Source: Serpens sp964410065 (GTDB lineage Bacteria > Pseudomonadota > Gammaproteobacteria > Pseudomonadales > Pseudomonadaceae). From it: a DNA stretch of 64,000 bases. This document shows positions 41,231 to 51,090 of this stretch, one piece after another; within the stretch, counting starts at the first letter, position 1, and each line of letters opens with the position of its first letter. The translations under genes and the position numbers were made by a program. The DNA lies in assembly GCA_964410065.1 (NCBI GenBank), contig CAYPFO010000002.1, positions 1 through 64,000 on the forward strand. Reading direction: 5' to 3'. The notes below the pieces were generated by a model. The model saw only the letters and a list, made by a program, of their open reading frames with translations. It had not been told where the DNA came from and searched no databases.

Positions 41231-42598
41231 TCAGTTAACCCAAACCTCAACGCGCCGGTTCTTAAGGCGGCCGTTTTCCAGATTGTTCGCCGCGACCGGC
41301 ATTTCATGCCCAATGCCGACGATATTGCTGATTACGACGCCATTTCTGCGCAGCTCTCGACGCACGGCCATGGCCCGCAATCGTGACAGCAGGTCGGCGC
41401 GCTGTGCGTTGGTCTTGGCGTCGCCAAAACCTACCAGCGTTACCTGCTGTCCCGATTTTTCGTGGGCACGCAGGTACTCACGCACCCGATCGATATCACG
41501 CAGCGCTTTGTTGTCCAACTGGGCGCTGCCTTCTTGGAAACGAAAATTCACTGACAACCGCTGGGCCTGACTGGCCAGTTGCTGGTAGGCGTCCGGCATC
41601 TGCTCACTGGGCGTGGTGTGCATGGCGCGCACGTTCTGAGAAATGAAACCGACTTTTTCCACGATGGCCTGACCTTGCGGGCCGTGTGCAAAGTCGATCA
41701 GTCGCTGGGCCCACGGGTTTTGCTCGCCGGGCAGGTTGTAGATGAACAAGCGCCGCGACAGCGGATAATCCTCTGTGGCGAGGGTGTTGGCGCTGGGCGA
41801 CAGCGGCAAGCCTTCCCCGTTGGAAATGGACAGTGCCTTGCTCTGGCCGACTGATGCCAGGCCGACAAAGCCGATGCCGTGGCGGTCGGCCAGCACCGCT
41901 TGGGCGAGGCGATCATTGGACTCGAAGCGCTGGGCAGCCTGCCCCAGTGTGCGGCCATTGGCGTTTAGCACCAGCTCCTTGAAGGTGTCGTAGGTGCCGG
42001 ACTGGTCATCGCGGGCATACAGATTTATCGGCGCAGGGGCACCACCCAGTTTGCTCCAGTTGTTCAGCTCGCCGGCAAACACCGCGGCCAGTTGCTTCGT
42101 GTCCAGATGCTTCAACGGGTTTTCGGGGTGCACGATGATCGCCAGGCCATCGATGGCAATGACCTGTTCGGCACTGGCGGAGCGCAGATCACCCGCAACG
42201 GCGAGGGCCTCCACTTCACTGTTTTTGACCGGGCGAGATGAAGCAGCCAGCTCGGCCGTGCCGGCGCGCAGGGCAGTGAAACCGGTGCTGGAGCCGTGGG
42301 CGGCAATGACTACTTGCACCAGACGCCCTTGAGCGTTGAAGGCGACCACGCGCTGTTCGTTCTCGCGCGCGCCTTGCACGGTGCGGATACCTCGTAGCCC
42401 TTGTCGTTGGAATAACTCTTCGACCAACGCCGGAGCCAGTTTGGCGCCAACGGTGTTGGAGCCCTGGATGCGCAGAACGGTCTCGGTCGGGCTTTCGGCC
42501 TGTACCCCGCTGGGCAGCAGGCAGGCGGAAAGGGCGAGGGGCAGCAAGCAAAAGGTGAGGGCTAGATTTCCGAATCGGTGTGCGACGGCGCGCGGCAT
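41231..42598 (-). CDS. Phosphate-type substrate-binding protein fused to an OmpA domain
   Basis: A 455-residue exported protein. The N-terminal signal ends in LALSAC, which fits a lipobox (Cys26), although an AQA site follows. Residues about 40-310 form a PstS-like binding domain (RIQGSNTVGAKLAPALVEE, ARDDQSGTYDTFKELVL, GIGFVGLASV). Residues about 340-455 are an OmpA-like peptidoglycan-binding domain (NFRFQEGSAQLDNKALRDI, ENGRLKNRRVEVWV). It thus resembles a substrate-binding protein anchored to the cell wall, with no ABC partner nearby. The ligand is probably an oxyanion. Confidence 0.85.
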   Translation of the reverse strand: MPRAVAHRFGNLALTFCLLPLALSACLLPSGVQAESPTETVLRIQGSNTVGAKLAPALVEELFQRQGLRGIRTVQGARENEQRVVAFNAQGRLVQVVIAAHGSSTGFTALRAGTAELAASSRPVKNSEVEALAVAGDLRSASAEQVIAIDGLAIIVHPENPLKHLDTKQLAAVFAGELNNWSKLGGAPAPINLYARDDQSGTYDTFKELVLNANGRTLGQAAQRFESNDRLAQAVLADRHGIGFVGLASVGQSKALSISNGEGLPLSPSANTLATEDYPLSRRLFIYNLPGEQNPWAQRLIDFAHGPQGQAIVEKVGFISQNVRAMHTTPSEQMPDAYQQLASQAQRLSVNFRFQEGSAQLDNKALRDIDRVREYLRAHEKSGQQVTLVGFGDAKTNAQRADLLSRLRAMAVRRELRRNGVVISNIVGIGHEMPVAANNLENGRLKNRRVEVWVN

Positions 42599-42682
42599 GG
42601 CTACTTCTCCATGTAGATGATGCCGCGCAGGCTAGATTCGCAATGTGTCAGTCATGTGACGGCATGGCCGTAGTGGGCAGTG

Positions 42683-43495
42683 TTAGACGATTTCCAGCCA
42701 GACTGGCGCATGATCGGAAGGCTTCTCCATGCCACGCAGTTCGTAGTCGATGCCAGCGTCCTTGAGTCGCTCGCGCAAGCCCAGCGAGGCGAGTATCAGG
42801 TCGATGCGCAGGCCGCGCTTGGGCTCGTCCTCAAAGCCGCGGCTGCGGTAATCGAACCAGCTGAAGCGGTCGTTCACCTCGGGGTGCAGGTGGCGGAAGC
42901 TGTCCACCAGACCCCAGCCCTTCAAACGCTCCAGCCACTCGCGCTCTTCAGGCAGGAAGCTGCATTTGCCGGTGCGCAGCCAGCGCTTGGCATTCTCGGC
43001 ACCGATGCCGATGTCGCAATCCTGGGGGGATATATTGAAATCGCCCATCACCACCACCGCTTCTTGCGGCTGGAACCGCTCTTCCATCAGACGCTGCAGG
43101 TCGGCATAAAACTGCGTCTTGGCCGGAAACTTCACCGGGTGATTGCGGCTTTCACCCTGTGGAAAGTACCCGTTAAAAACATGGATGGTCTGTCCGTCGG
43201 CGGTGGCGAAACGCCCGCCGATCCAGCGTCGCTGGGACTCCTCGCCATCCGTGGGGAAACCCTTGTAAATCTCCAGCGGCGCTTGCCGCGAGAGCAGGGC
43301 GACACCGTAATGGCCTTTCTGGCCGTGGTAGTGCACGTGGTAGCCCAGTGCCTGCACATCGGCGAGAGGGAACTGCTCGTCGGAGACTTTGGTCTCTTGC
43401 AGACCGATCACGTCGGGCTGGTGCTTGTCGATCAGTGCCGCCAGCTGGTGCGGGCGAGCGCGCAGACCATTGATATTGAACGAAATCAACTTCAT
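42683..43495 (-). CDS. xthA: Exodeoxyribonuclease III
   Basis: A 270-residue endonuclease/exonuclease/phosphatase-fold enzyme for base-excision repair (AP endonuclease and 3'-5' exonuclease). Metal and catalytic residues are Glu34 (LQETKVSDEQF), Asp152 and Asn154 (GDFNISPQDCDIG), and Asp261-His262 (SDHAPVW). The protein starts MKLISFNINGLRARP, so I use ATG 43495 with AGGACC upstream; the longer frame from 43588 has no family support. It is a single gene next to the PstS-OmpA fusion, with no obvious functional connection. Confidence 0.95.
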   Translation of the reverse strand: MKLISFNINGLRARPHQLAALIDKHQPDVIGLQETKVSDEQFPLADVQALGYHVHYHGQKGHYGVALLSRQAPLEIYKGFPTDGEESQRRWIGGRFATADGQTIHVFNGYFPQGESRNHPVKFPAKTQFYADLQRLMEERFQPQEAVVVMGDFNISPQDCDIGIGAENAKRWLRTGKCSFLPEEREWLERLKGWGLVDSFRHLHPEVNDRFSWFDYRSRGFEDEPKRGLRIDLILASLGLRERLKDAGIDYELRGMEKPSDHAPVWLEIV

Positions 43496-43671
43496 CGCGG
43501 CAGGTCCTGAGAAAACTAGCGATCCTAGGGGTTGTTGCTGCTTCATCGCAAGCCGTATAGGTCCGGCGCGGTCGCGATGAAGCATCAATAGACCCTGCCA
43601 TGGCAGTGTTCATGGCGACCGGCTACCGTCCTTTTTGCCGAACCCAACCATAACGACAAGGGGGAAACACC

Positions 43672-44325
43672 ATGCCCGGAAGTCAGCCCGTCAGACCCGC
43701 CAGCGTGTGCGTACTCGACCGCGGGTATGGCCCCGAAGCCAGTTCGCTGCTTTATCACGCCTACCGCGATGACCCCACCTTCAAGTATCTGTTCGAAGCC
43801 GATCGTCCGGGTTATGACCACCGGTTGCGTGCCACTATTCGCGAGCTGATGCGCAAGCACACCGGCGAGCAGCGTCCTGCGTTGGGGCTGATGCTCGATG
43901 ATCGCTTGATTGGCGTGGCCTTGATTTCACCGCCCCAACGGCGCCTGGAGGTCACCGAAAGCTGGCCATGGCGGCTGCGCATGCTGCTGACTGCAGGCTT
44001 TCGTTCTACGCGGCGCTACCTGGACTATCACGAGGCCGTCATGGCCTGTGTGCCGTCGGATGCGTTTCACCTGTTACCGCTGCTTGGCGTTCAGCCCAGC
44101 CTTCAGGGTCAGTACTACGGCGAACAAATGCTCGCGGCCGTGCATGACTGGTGCGGCGAGGATGCCCGCTCGCAGGGGATCGTACTGTCTACCGGCAACA
44201 ACCGTAACCTGGAATTTTTCCGGGGCCATGGTTATCAGAACATTGGCGAAGTGGCGATGGGGCCGATTCGTGAACAGGTCTTTTTCCATGCCAGTCCAAA
44301 CGTGCTGTCCAGTTCGCAAGGATGA
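43672..44325 (+). CDS. GNAT-family acetyltransferase
   Basis: A 217-residue GNAT protein of the type with a long N-terminal half (YHAYRDDPTFKYLFEADRPG). The acetyl-CoA region is LLGVQPSLQGQYYGEQMLAA, and the family end motif is STGNNRNLEFFRGHGYQNIGE. Such enzymes acetylate small molecules or N-termini; the target is unknown. An AAGGGGG Shine-Dalgarno precedes the ATG. Its stop region abuts tamA, whose true start lies about 60 bp downstream, so the three genes may form one transcript. Confidence 0.85.
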   Translation: MPGSQPVRPASVCVLDRGYGPEASSLLYHAYRDDPTFKYLFEADRPGYDHRLRATIRELMRKHTGEQRPALGLMLDDRLIGVALISPPQRRLEVTESWPWRLRMLLTAGFRSTRRYLDYHEAVMACVPSDAFHLLPLLGVQPSLQGQYYGEQMLAAVHDWCGEDARSQGIVLSTGNNRNLEFFRGHGYQNIGEVAMGPIREQVFFHASPNVLSSSQG

Positions 44326-44384
44326 GTCCCAATGCCCACATTTGGATAGAGGAGCGCAATAAGCCTCGTGTAGCATGCGCGGCC

Positions 44385-46106
44385 ATGTCGATTCGTAGAA
44401 AAGGCCTCGGTGTACTGCTGTGTCTGCTGGCAGCGCCGATATTTGCCGATCAATTGCGTGTGCGTGTCACACCGAACAATGCCGCCCTCAAGGAAAATGT
44501 CGAAGGCTATATCGGTGAGCTGGAGGACATGGACCGCGCCGCGCTGCTACAACGCAGTCGCACCGCCGCCGCTCAGGCCCGCCAGGCTGCCGAGGCCCTC
44601 GGCTATTACCAGACGCGGATCACGACCGAAGTGAGTGACAGCGCAACCCCCCGGTTGACGGTACGCATTGAACGGGGAGAGCCGGTAACCTTGCGCAACG
44701 TCGCCGTGCGCATTGAGGGGCCGGCTGCGCAGCAACGCACCTTTACCTTGCCGGATCTTTCCGAGCTGCGGCCTGGCCAGCAGCTGCACCATGGCAACTA
44801 TGAAAGCGTCAAAAGCCGCATCGAAAGCCAGGCCGCGCGCTATGGCTATTTCTCCGGCCGCTTCGACCGTCAGCAGCTGCAGATCGACCCGGCGGAGGGC
44901 TACGCCGACATCGAACTGATCTATCAGAGCGGCGAGCGTTACCGTTTTGGCGATGTCAGCTTCAGTGGCGATTCGCCCTTCGATGATGAGCTGCTGCGAC
45001 GCATGGTGCCGTTCGAGCCCAGCACGCCTTACGACAGCGAGATGATTGCCGAGCTGCACCTGAATTTGCAGTCCAGTGGCTACTTTGAAAGTGTGCGGGT
45101 CGACGCCACACCGGCCACGGCGCAGGGCGGCGTGATGCCCATCGATGTGCAATTGACCACGCGCAAGCCGCGCACTTTTGGGGTCGGTCTGGGTTACTCC
45201 ACCGACGTGGGCCCGCGGGGGCGCTTCAACTGGACGCGTCACTGGCGAAATCCTCAGGGACACAGCTACGGGGTGGAAACCGAATGGTCTGCCCCACGGC
45301 AAAACATCGGCCTGTGGTATGACATGCCCGGTGAGAAACCCCTGACCGACAAGCTGCGCCTGGCTGGCGGTTATCAGTATGAAGAGCTGGCCGATACCGA
45401 CAGCCTCAGCCGCTTGCTGACCGTCGGGCCGGAATGGCACAGCCTGCGTCCGAACGGCTGGCAGCGGGTGATTTCGCTGAAATGGCAACATGAGGAATAC
45501 CGCCTGGGCGATGATTCCGGAATCAGTACCCTGTTGATGCCGGGCATCGGTTATTCCTACCTGAACAGCGACAATCGGCTCGATCCCAGCCGAGGCTATC
45601 GTGTGCAGTTCGAGGTCTCCGCAGCCCAGGAAGGCATTCTTTCAGATGCCAGCTTGGTGCACGGCGAGGCGGGGTTGCGGGGCCTCACCACCTTGGCTGA
45701 CCGCCATCGCCTACTCGGACGCGTGCAGCTTGGCGGCAGCTGGACCGACGACTACACCACGGTGCCGCCCTCGCTGCGCTTCTTCGCCGGGGGGGACCAG
45801 AGCGTACGCGGCTACGACTACCAGAGCCTGTCGCCCACCAACTCTCAGGGCGATCGCATTGGCGGCCGCTACATGGTCGCGGTCAGCGCCGAGTATCAAT
45901 ATTCACTGACCCCCACCTGGCGCCTGGCGACCTTTATCGACCAAGGCAATTCATTCAATTCGCTGGAGTTGCCGTCGCTGATGACGGGTGTTGGCTTCGG
46001 TATTCGCTGGGTATCCCCGGTCGGACCATTGCGCCTGGACCTGGCCACTCCCCTGGATGGCGAAAAGGGCGTACGCCTGCACTTTTCCATGGGGCCGGAG
46101 TTGTGA
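44385..46106 (+). CDS. tamA: Translocation and assembly module subunit TamA
   Basis: A 573-residue Omp85-family outer-membrane barrel. MSIRRKGLGVLLCLLAAPIFA is a signal peptide, which decides the start at 44385; an in-frame ATG at 44322 would add 21 residues before it. Three POTRA domains (about 22-265) precede the 16-strand barrel with the conserved loop motif SVRGYDY (VRGY at 474-477). TamA works with TamB in outer-membrane protein insertion and anterograde lipid transport. The stop overlaps the tamB start. Confidence 0.95.
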   Translation: MSIRRKGLGVLLCLLAAPIFADQLRVRVTPNNAALKENVEGYIGELEDMDRAALLQRSRTAAAQARQAAEALGYYQTRITTEVSDSATPRLTVRIERGEPVTLRNVAVRIEGPAAQQRTFTLPDLSELRPGQQLHHGNYESVKSRIESQAARYGYFSGRFDRQQLQIDPAEGYADIELIYQSGERYRFGDVSFSGDSPFDDELLRRMVPFEPSTPYDSEMIAELHLNLQSSGYFESVRVDATPATAQGGVMPIDVQLTTRKPRTFGVGLGYSTDVGPRGRFNWTRHWRNPQGHSYGVETEWSAPRQNIGLWYDMPGEKPLTDKLRLAGGYQYEELADTDSLSRLLTVGPEWHSLRPNGWQRVISLKWQHEEYRLGDDSGISTLLMPGIGYSYLNSDNRLDPSRGYRVQFEVSAAQEGILSDASLVHGEAGLRGLTTLADRHRLLGRVQLGGSWTDDYTTVPPSLRFFAGGDQSVRGYDYQSLSPTNSQGDRIGGRYMVAVSAEYQYSLTPTWRLATFIDQGNSFNSLELPSLMTGVGFGIRWVSPVGPLRLDLATPLDGEKGVRLHFSMGPEL

Positions 46107-49100
46107 GGACGGGCGTGAAATGGACCTTGATGGGTCTGCTGGCGGTTATTGCCTTGCTGGTAGTGGCCTTGGCGATACTGCTGGGCAGCGAGGCGGGCAG
46201 TCGTTGGCTGATGACGCGAGTGCCGGGCCTGAGCATGCAAGGGTTCGAGGGCCGACTGGCGACCCAGTGGCGGGCCGAACAGCTGACCTGGCAGCAGGGC
46301 GAAAGCCGTGTCGAGGTGTTGGCGCCGGGCTTCAACTGGTCGCCACGCTGTTTATTGCGCCTGAGACTGTGCATCAAGGAGTTGTCGGCCGAAGAGGTTA
46401 TTCTCGACTTCCCGCCCGGTGAGCCCTCCGAAGACAGCGGCCCGCTGTCGCTGCCGACCCTGCGCCTGCCACTAGCCATACAGGTGACCAACGCGCGCAT
46501 TGATCGCCTGGTGCTCAATGGCCAGGAGCAGTTGCGCGACCTGCAACTCAACGCCCACTGGACCGCGACCGGGCTGCGCATCGACAGCCTGCGCGTACGA
46601 CGTGATGAGCTGCAGCTGGTTCTGCAGGGGCAACTCGACCCGCAAGGAAACTGGCCCCTGACGACGTCCGGCACACTAAAGCTGCCCGCGCCGGATGGAC
46701 GCGACTGGTCGCTGACGCTGCAAGCCCGTGGCGAGCTGCAAAGAAATCTGCAGGTGATCGTCAACAGCACGGGCTATCTGCAAGGGCGGCTCGAAGGCGA
46801 TGTGCAGCCATTGGTAGAAAATCTTCCAGCCACCCTGCGTTTACGCGCCGACGGTTTCAAAGCGAGCGCGGCGTTGCCCGACACCCTGACGCTCGATCGA
46901 CTCAACCTGCAGGCGGAGGGTGATTTGCAGGCCGGCTACCGCATCAATGGTTCAGCGCGCCTGCCCGCCCACGAGGCGCCGATGGAGCTGCGCCTTGCCG
47001 GCCGGGTAACGGCCCAAGGGGCGACTATCGAGGCACTGCGCCTGGACGCCGGTGAGCAACAGCACGTGCAACTCGAGGGCCAGCTGGACTGGCAGGAAGG
47101 ATTTGTTGCTGATGCGACACTGGACTGGCAGGCCTTCCCCTGGTTGCGGCTGTATCCCATGGACGAGCCGCCGGTGGACCTGGAGCAGTTGCACGCCCAG
47201 GTGCATTACCGCGACGGCAATTACCTGGGCCATTTTGATGCTCAGCTGCAGGGGCCGGCGGGGCCCTTCAGCGTGGCCAGCCCGGTCAGCGGCGACCTGA
47301 CCCAAGTGCATCTGCCCTCGCTACAGGTTCAGGCGGGGCAGGGCCGCGCCGAAGGGCAGTTGAGTCTGGGCTTCGCCGATACCATCAGTTGGAAAACCGC
47401 CTTGCAGCTGGAGCAATTCGATCCGTCCTACTGGGTTGCCGAACTGCCGGGGCTGCTGGGCGGCCCGCTGCGCAGCGAAGGTCGCCTGCAAGGAGAAGAT
47501 CTGCACGCGCACGCGAGCATCCAGCTGCAGGGCAAGCTGCGTGATCAGCCTACGGTGCTGCAGCTCGAGGCCAGCGCAGCGGGGCCTTCCTGGCAGTTGC
47601 CACGACTGGATTTGCGCCTGGGCAACAACCGTATCCAGGGGCAGGGCGGACTGAATGAGCAACTGCAAGGCCAGGTGAATATCTCCCTGGGCAAACTCAA
47701 CCAGCTGTGGCCCGGCTTGCGCGGCAGCGTCAATGGCCGCCTGGACCTGGCCGGTTCGCGCGAGGTGCCGCAGGCCAGACTGGAACTGCAAGGCCAGCAA
47801 TTGCGTCTGGATGAGCAACGTATCGCCAGCCTGGTCCTCAAGGCGCGCCTCGATCAGGAGCAGCGAGCCCATCTCAATGTGCAGGCGCAGGGGATTCGCT
47901 CCGGCGAAACCGAGCTGGGCGAGCTGATCCTGAGCGGCCAGGGAAACCTACAGGAACAGGCCGTGATCCTGCGCCTGGACGGAGAAAACCTACAGGCCGA
48001 ACTCGACCTGGCCGGCCAGTTGGAAGGTGATTCTGAGCGCGGCTGGAACTGGCAGGGTCAGCTCAGTGAAGCGCTGCTCGCTGCCGCCGGACAGCGCTGG
48101 CAACTACAGCAAGCCGCACCGATCGAACGCCTCGCCGATGGCCAGTTGACGGTCGGGGCGCATTGTTGGCGGTCCGGGGCGGCCAGCTTGTGTGGCGAAG
48201 AGCAGCGGCTGATGCCGGATCCGCGGATTCGCTACCGTTTGCGTGATTTCCCCCTCGACAGCCTGGCGGCCTGGTTGCCGGACGATTTCCAGTGGGAGGG
48301 GCAGTTGAATGCCGAGGTTACATTGGACCTGCCGGCCAGCGGCCCGAATGGGCGGATTCTGGTCGATGCCGGGCAGGGCACCCTGCGCTTGCGCGACCCT
48401 GAACGCGAACAGGACAAATGGGTGGAGGTTCCCTATCGCCAGTTGCGTCTGGACAGCCACTTGAAGCCTGAACAGGTGGACGTGAACCTGCGTTTCGATG
48501 GCGGCCAGCTGGGTGAACTGACGTTGCAGGCGCGTATTGACCCGCGCCAGGAGATCAAACCCCTGAGCGGTGACTTCTCTCTGCGCGGGCTGAATCTGGC
48601 TGTGGCGCGCCCCTTCGTGCCGCAGGTGGCGCGCCTGGAAGGACAGATTAACGGCAGTGGCCGCCTCGCCGGCAGCCTGCAAGCGCCGCTGGTTGAAGGC
48701 GCAGTGCGCTTGTCCGACGGCCATGTGTCCGGCGGCGAGCTCCCCATGGTCATTGAAGACTTGCAGGTGCAGGCGCGCATTGCTGGCCAGCAGATGAGCC
48801 TGAACGGCAACTGGCGCAGCGGCAGCCAAGGGCAGGGCCGTATCGGCGGCAGCATTGCGTGGCAGCCAACCCTGCAAGTGGATGTGAGTATTCAGGGCAG
48901 CCGCTTACCTGTGGTAATCGCCCCCTACGCCGAGCTGGAAGTGGCGCCTGAGCTGCGCATCGCCATGACGGATGAGGCGTTGTCCTTGAGCGGCAGGGTG
49001 GAGGTGCCCAGAGGCGCTATCACCATTCGTGAATTGCCGCCTTCGACCGTCAAATTGTCTTCGGATGTGGTGATCGTCGGTGAAGAGGCACCCGAGCAGC

Positions 49101-49810
49101 AGGCCGCATTGCCGCTGCGCATGGATATTGATGTTGTGGTTGGCCAAGAGGAACTCAGCTTCTCGGGCTTCGGGCTAACCGCGGAGGTGGCCGGCGGTAT
49201 TCATATCGGCGACAACCTGGACACTCGGGGCGAGCTCAGCCTCAATCGCGGGCGCTACCGCGCCTATGGCCAGCGCTTGACCATCCGCCGGGCGCGCTTG
49301 TTGTTTGTCGGCCCCATCGATCAGCCTTTCCTGGATGTGGAGGCGATTCGCCGGGTAGACGAGGTGGTGGCCGGGTTGAGGATCACCGGCAGCGCCGCCG
49401 CGCCGCGCACGCAGATTTTTTCCGAACCGGCCATGAGCCAGGAGCAGGCCCTGTCTTATTTGGTTCTCGGGCGGCCGCTGGGGGGTGGTGACGACGACAC
49501 GGGAGACAGCGCCCTGCTGGCTCAGGCCGCTCTGGGGTTGGGGTTGGCCGGCAGTGCGGGCATCACGGGCAATATCGCCCGCCAACTGGGCATCAAGGAT
49601 TTTCTGCTGGAGACCGAAGGCAGCGGCGGCAGCACCAGTGTGGTGGCCAGCGGGCGGATTTCCGATCGCCTGAGCCTGAGCTACGGTGTAGGCGTGTTCG
49701 AGCCGGTGAATACCCTGGCGCTGCGCTACCGCTTGAGTCGCCGGGTGTTTCTGGAAGCTGCCAGCGGGTTGGCGAGTTCTCTCGATATTTTCTATCGAAG
49801 GGATTTTTGA
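46103..49810 (+). CDS. tamB: Translocation and assembly module subunit TamB
   Basis: A 1235-residue AsmA/TamB-superfamily protein: one N-terminal membrane anchor (about 8-30) followed by a long periplasmic beta-groove. The C-terminal TamB domain has FSGFGLTAEVAGGIHIGDNL and ends in the conserved YGVGVFEPVN and FYRRDF. It spans the periplasm to TamA. The GTG at 46103 overlaps the tamA stop; a second GTG at 46115 (MKWTLMGLL) has a better GAGGAC Shine-Dalgarno and may be the real start. Confidence 0.94.
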   Translation: MRTGVKWTLMGLLAVIALLVVALAILLGSEAGSRWLMTRVPGLSMQGFEGRLATQWRAEQLTWQQGESRVEVLAPGFNWSPRCLLRLRLCIKELSAEEVILDFPPGEPSEDSGPLSLPTLRLPLAIQVTNARIDRLVLNGQEQLRDLQLNAHWTATGLRIDSLRVRRDELQLVLQGQLDPQGNWPLTTSGTLKLPAPDGRDWSLTLQARGELQRNLQVIVNSTGYLQGRLEGDVQPLVENLPATLRLRADGFKASAALPDTLTLDRLNLQAEGDLQAGYRINGSARLPAHEAPMELRLAGRVTAQGATIEALRLDAGEQQHVQLEGQLDWQEGFVADATLDWQAFPWLRLYPMDEPPVDLEQLHAQVHYRDGNYLGHFDAQLQGPAGPFSVASPVSGDLTQVHLPSLQVQAGQGRAEGQLSLGFADTISWKTALQLEQFDPSYWVAELPGLLGGPLRSEGRLQGEDLHAHASIQLQGKLRDQPTVLQLEASAAGPSWQLPRLDLRLGNNRIQGQGGLNEQLQGQVNISLGKLNQLWPGLRGSVNGRLDLAGSREVPQARLELQGQQLRLDEQRIASLVLKARLDQEQRAHLNVQAQGIRSGETELGELILSGQGNLQEQAVILRLDGENLQAELDLAGQLEGDSERGWNWQGQLSEALLAAAGQRWQLQQAAPIERLADGQLTVGAHCWRSGAASLCGEEQRLMPDPRIRYRLRDFPLDSLAAWLPDDFQWEGQLNAEVTLDLPASGPNGRILVDAGQGTLRLRDPEREQDKWVEVPYRQLRLDSHLKPEQVDVNLRFDGGQLGELTLQARIDPRQEIKPLSGDFSLRGLNLAVARPFVPQVARLEGQINGSGRLAGSLQAPLVEGAVRLSDGHVSGGELPMVIEDLQVQARIAGQQMSLNGNWRSGSQGQGRIGGSIAWQPTLQVDVSIQGSRLPVVIAPYAELEVAPELRIAMTDEALSLSGRVEVPRGAITIRELPPSTVKLSSDVVIVGEEAPEQQAALPLRMDIDVVVGQEELSFSGFGLTAEVAGGIHIGDNLDTRGELSLNRGRYRAYGQRLTIRRARLLFVGPIDQPFLDVEAIRRVDEVVAGLRITGSAAAPRTQIFSEPAMSQEQALSYLVLGRPLGGGDDDTGDSALLAQAALGLGLAGSAGITGNIARQLGIKDFLLETEGSGGSTSVVASGRISDRLSLSYGVGVFEPVNTLALRYRLSRRVFLEAASGLASSLDIFYRRDF

Positions 49811-49981
49811 CTCAGCCTGCCCGAGATTCTCAGCATCTGCTGGCGGCACACACGTCTAAACGAATCCTGTCGTGCGCAGCATCCCGTGACGGCTGTGGAG
49901 ACTCCACCCGGCTGGTAAGCTCTGCTCCCGCAACCTGCTTAAATTGCAGTTCAGCGATTCCCATCAAGAAGGATATTTCCA

Positions 49982-50479
49982 ATGACTCAAGTGACCATGC
50001 GTGGCAATCCCATCGAAGTTTCCGGCAATCTTCCGCAGGCTGGCGAGCAAGCGCCTGCGTTCAACCTGGTTGGCCTCGATCTGGCCGACGTGACCCTTGA
50101 CGACTACGCCGGCAAGCGCAAGGTGTTGAACATCTTCCCGAGCGTCGATACGCCGACCTGCGCCACCAGCGTACGTAAGTTCAACGAGGAAGCCGGCAAG
50201 CTGAACAACACGGTGGTGCTGTGCATCTCCGCTGACTTGCCGTTCGCCCAGAAGCGCTTCTGCGCCGCCGAAGGTCTGGACAACGTGGTCAACCTGTCGA
50301 CCATGCGTGGCCGTGAGTTCCTGGAAAACTACGGCGTCGCCATTGCCGAAGGTCCGATGGCTGGCCTGGCCGCCCGTGCGGTCGTGGTACTGGATGAGCA
50401 GGACAAGGTCTTGCACAGCGAACTGGTCAGCGAGATCGGCCAGGAGCCCAATTACACCTCGGCCTTGGCTGCACTGTAA
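49982..50479 (+). CDS. tpx: Thiol peroxidase Tpx
   Basis: A 165-residue atypical 2-Cys peroxiredoxin of normal length. The peroxidatic Cys60 is in VDTPTCATSVRKFNE and the resolving Cys94 in KRFCAAEG. It reduces hydrogen and alkyl peroxides with thioredoxin, probably in the periplasm or cytoplasm. AAGGA precedes the ATG. It is a single gene with a 170-bp upstream region; I identified no OxyR site by eye. Downstream an imperfect hairpin around 50483-50520 could terminate it. Confidence 0.96.
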   Translation: MTQVTMRGNPIEVSGNLPQAGEQAPAFNLVGLDLADVTLDDYAGKRKVLNIFPSVDTPTCATSVRKFNEEAGKLNNTVVLCISADLPFAQKRFCAAEGLDNVVNLSTMRGREFLENYGVAIAEGPMAGLAARAVVVLDEQDKVLHSELVSEIGQEPNYTSALAAL

Positions 50480-50557
50480 GCACATCGGCGGTCTACGGGA
50501 ACATCCCCCGCAGGCCGCCTCTCTCGCTACTTTATGGCTACCCATCGGGGGGATTAA

Positions 50558-50869
50558 ATGTCGCACACCGCGTTATTTATCAGGCACAAGACCCGACCCG
50601 GCAAGCGTGATGAAGTACAGGCTGTATGGCTGGAGCACATGGCCCCTGCCATTGCCGCCAACGCTGGGCATATCAACTATTTTTACTGTTTCGACGATGC
50701 CGATCCGGATGCGATCTGCGCGTTCCAACACTACGCCTCGCCGGATGCAGCGCAGGCATTTCTTGCCCAGCCCAGCTATGCCGCTTATCTCAAGGCAGTC
50801 GAGCCGCTGCTGGCGAACCCTCCCGAGGTGAGCCAGCTGACGCCGATGTGGGTAAAAGAGCCTGGCTAG
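50558..50869 (+). CDS. Antibiotic biosynthesis monooxygenase (ABM) domain protein
   Basis: A 103-residue ABM-fold protein (dimeric alpha-beta barrel) with the usual N-terminal strand HTALFIRHKTRPGKRDEVQA and the FQHYASPDAAQAFLAQPSYA helix region. Such stand-alone proteins are quinol monooxygenases or stress-related enzymes; no cofactor motif shows which. It follows tpx by 78 bp and may share its transcript, fitting a role in redox stress, but this is an inference. Confidence 0.82.
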   Translation: MSHTALFIRHKTRPGKRDEVQAVWLEHMAPAIAANAGHINYFYCFDDADPDAICAFQHYASPDAAQAFLAQPSYAAYLKAVEPLLANPPEVSQLTPMWVKEPG

Positions 50870-51090
50870 CCAGGAGAGCACTCCTGACATTGTCTTTTTG
50901 TACTGGTGTTTGCAGCTGGCATAAGCACCTGATCCCGCGACGATTCAAGAACCCAGGCGCGCGCCGCTTGCTTGAGTGGCAGATTCACTGTGACCCTTTA
51001 GCTGTTAGGGGTAAAGGAGCGGTAAATCTCCTTTGCTTGTCGGCCGCTTCTCCTTATCGTGCTGACCTCCTTTGTTGATGATTGCCCGTC

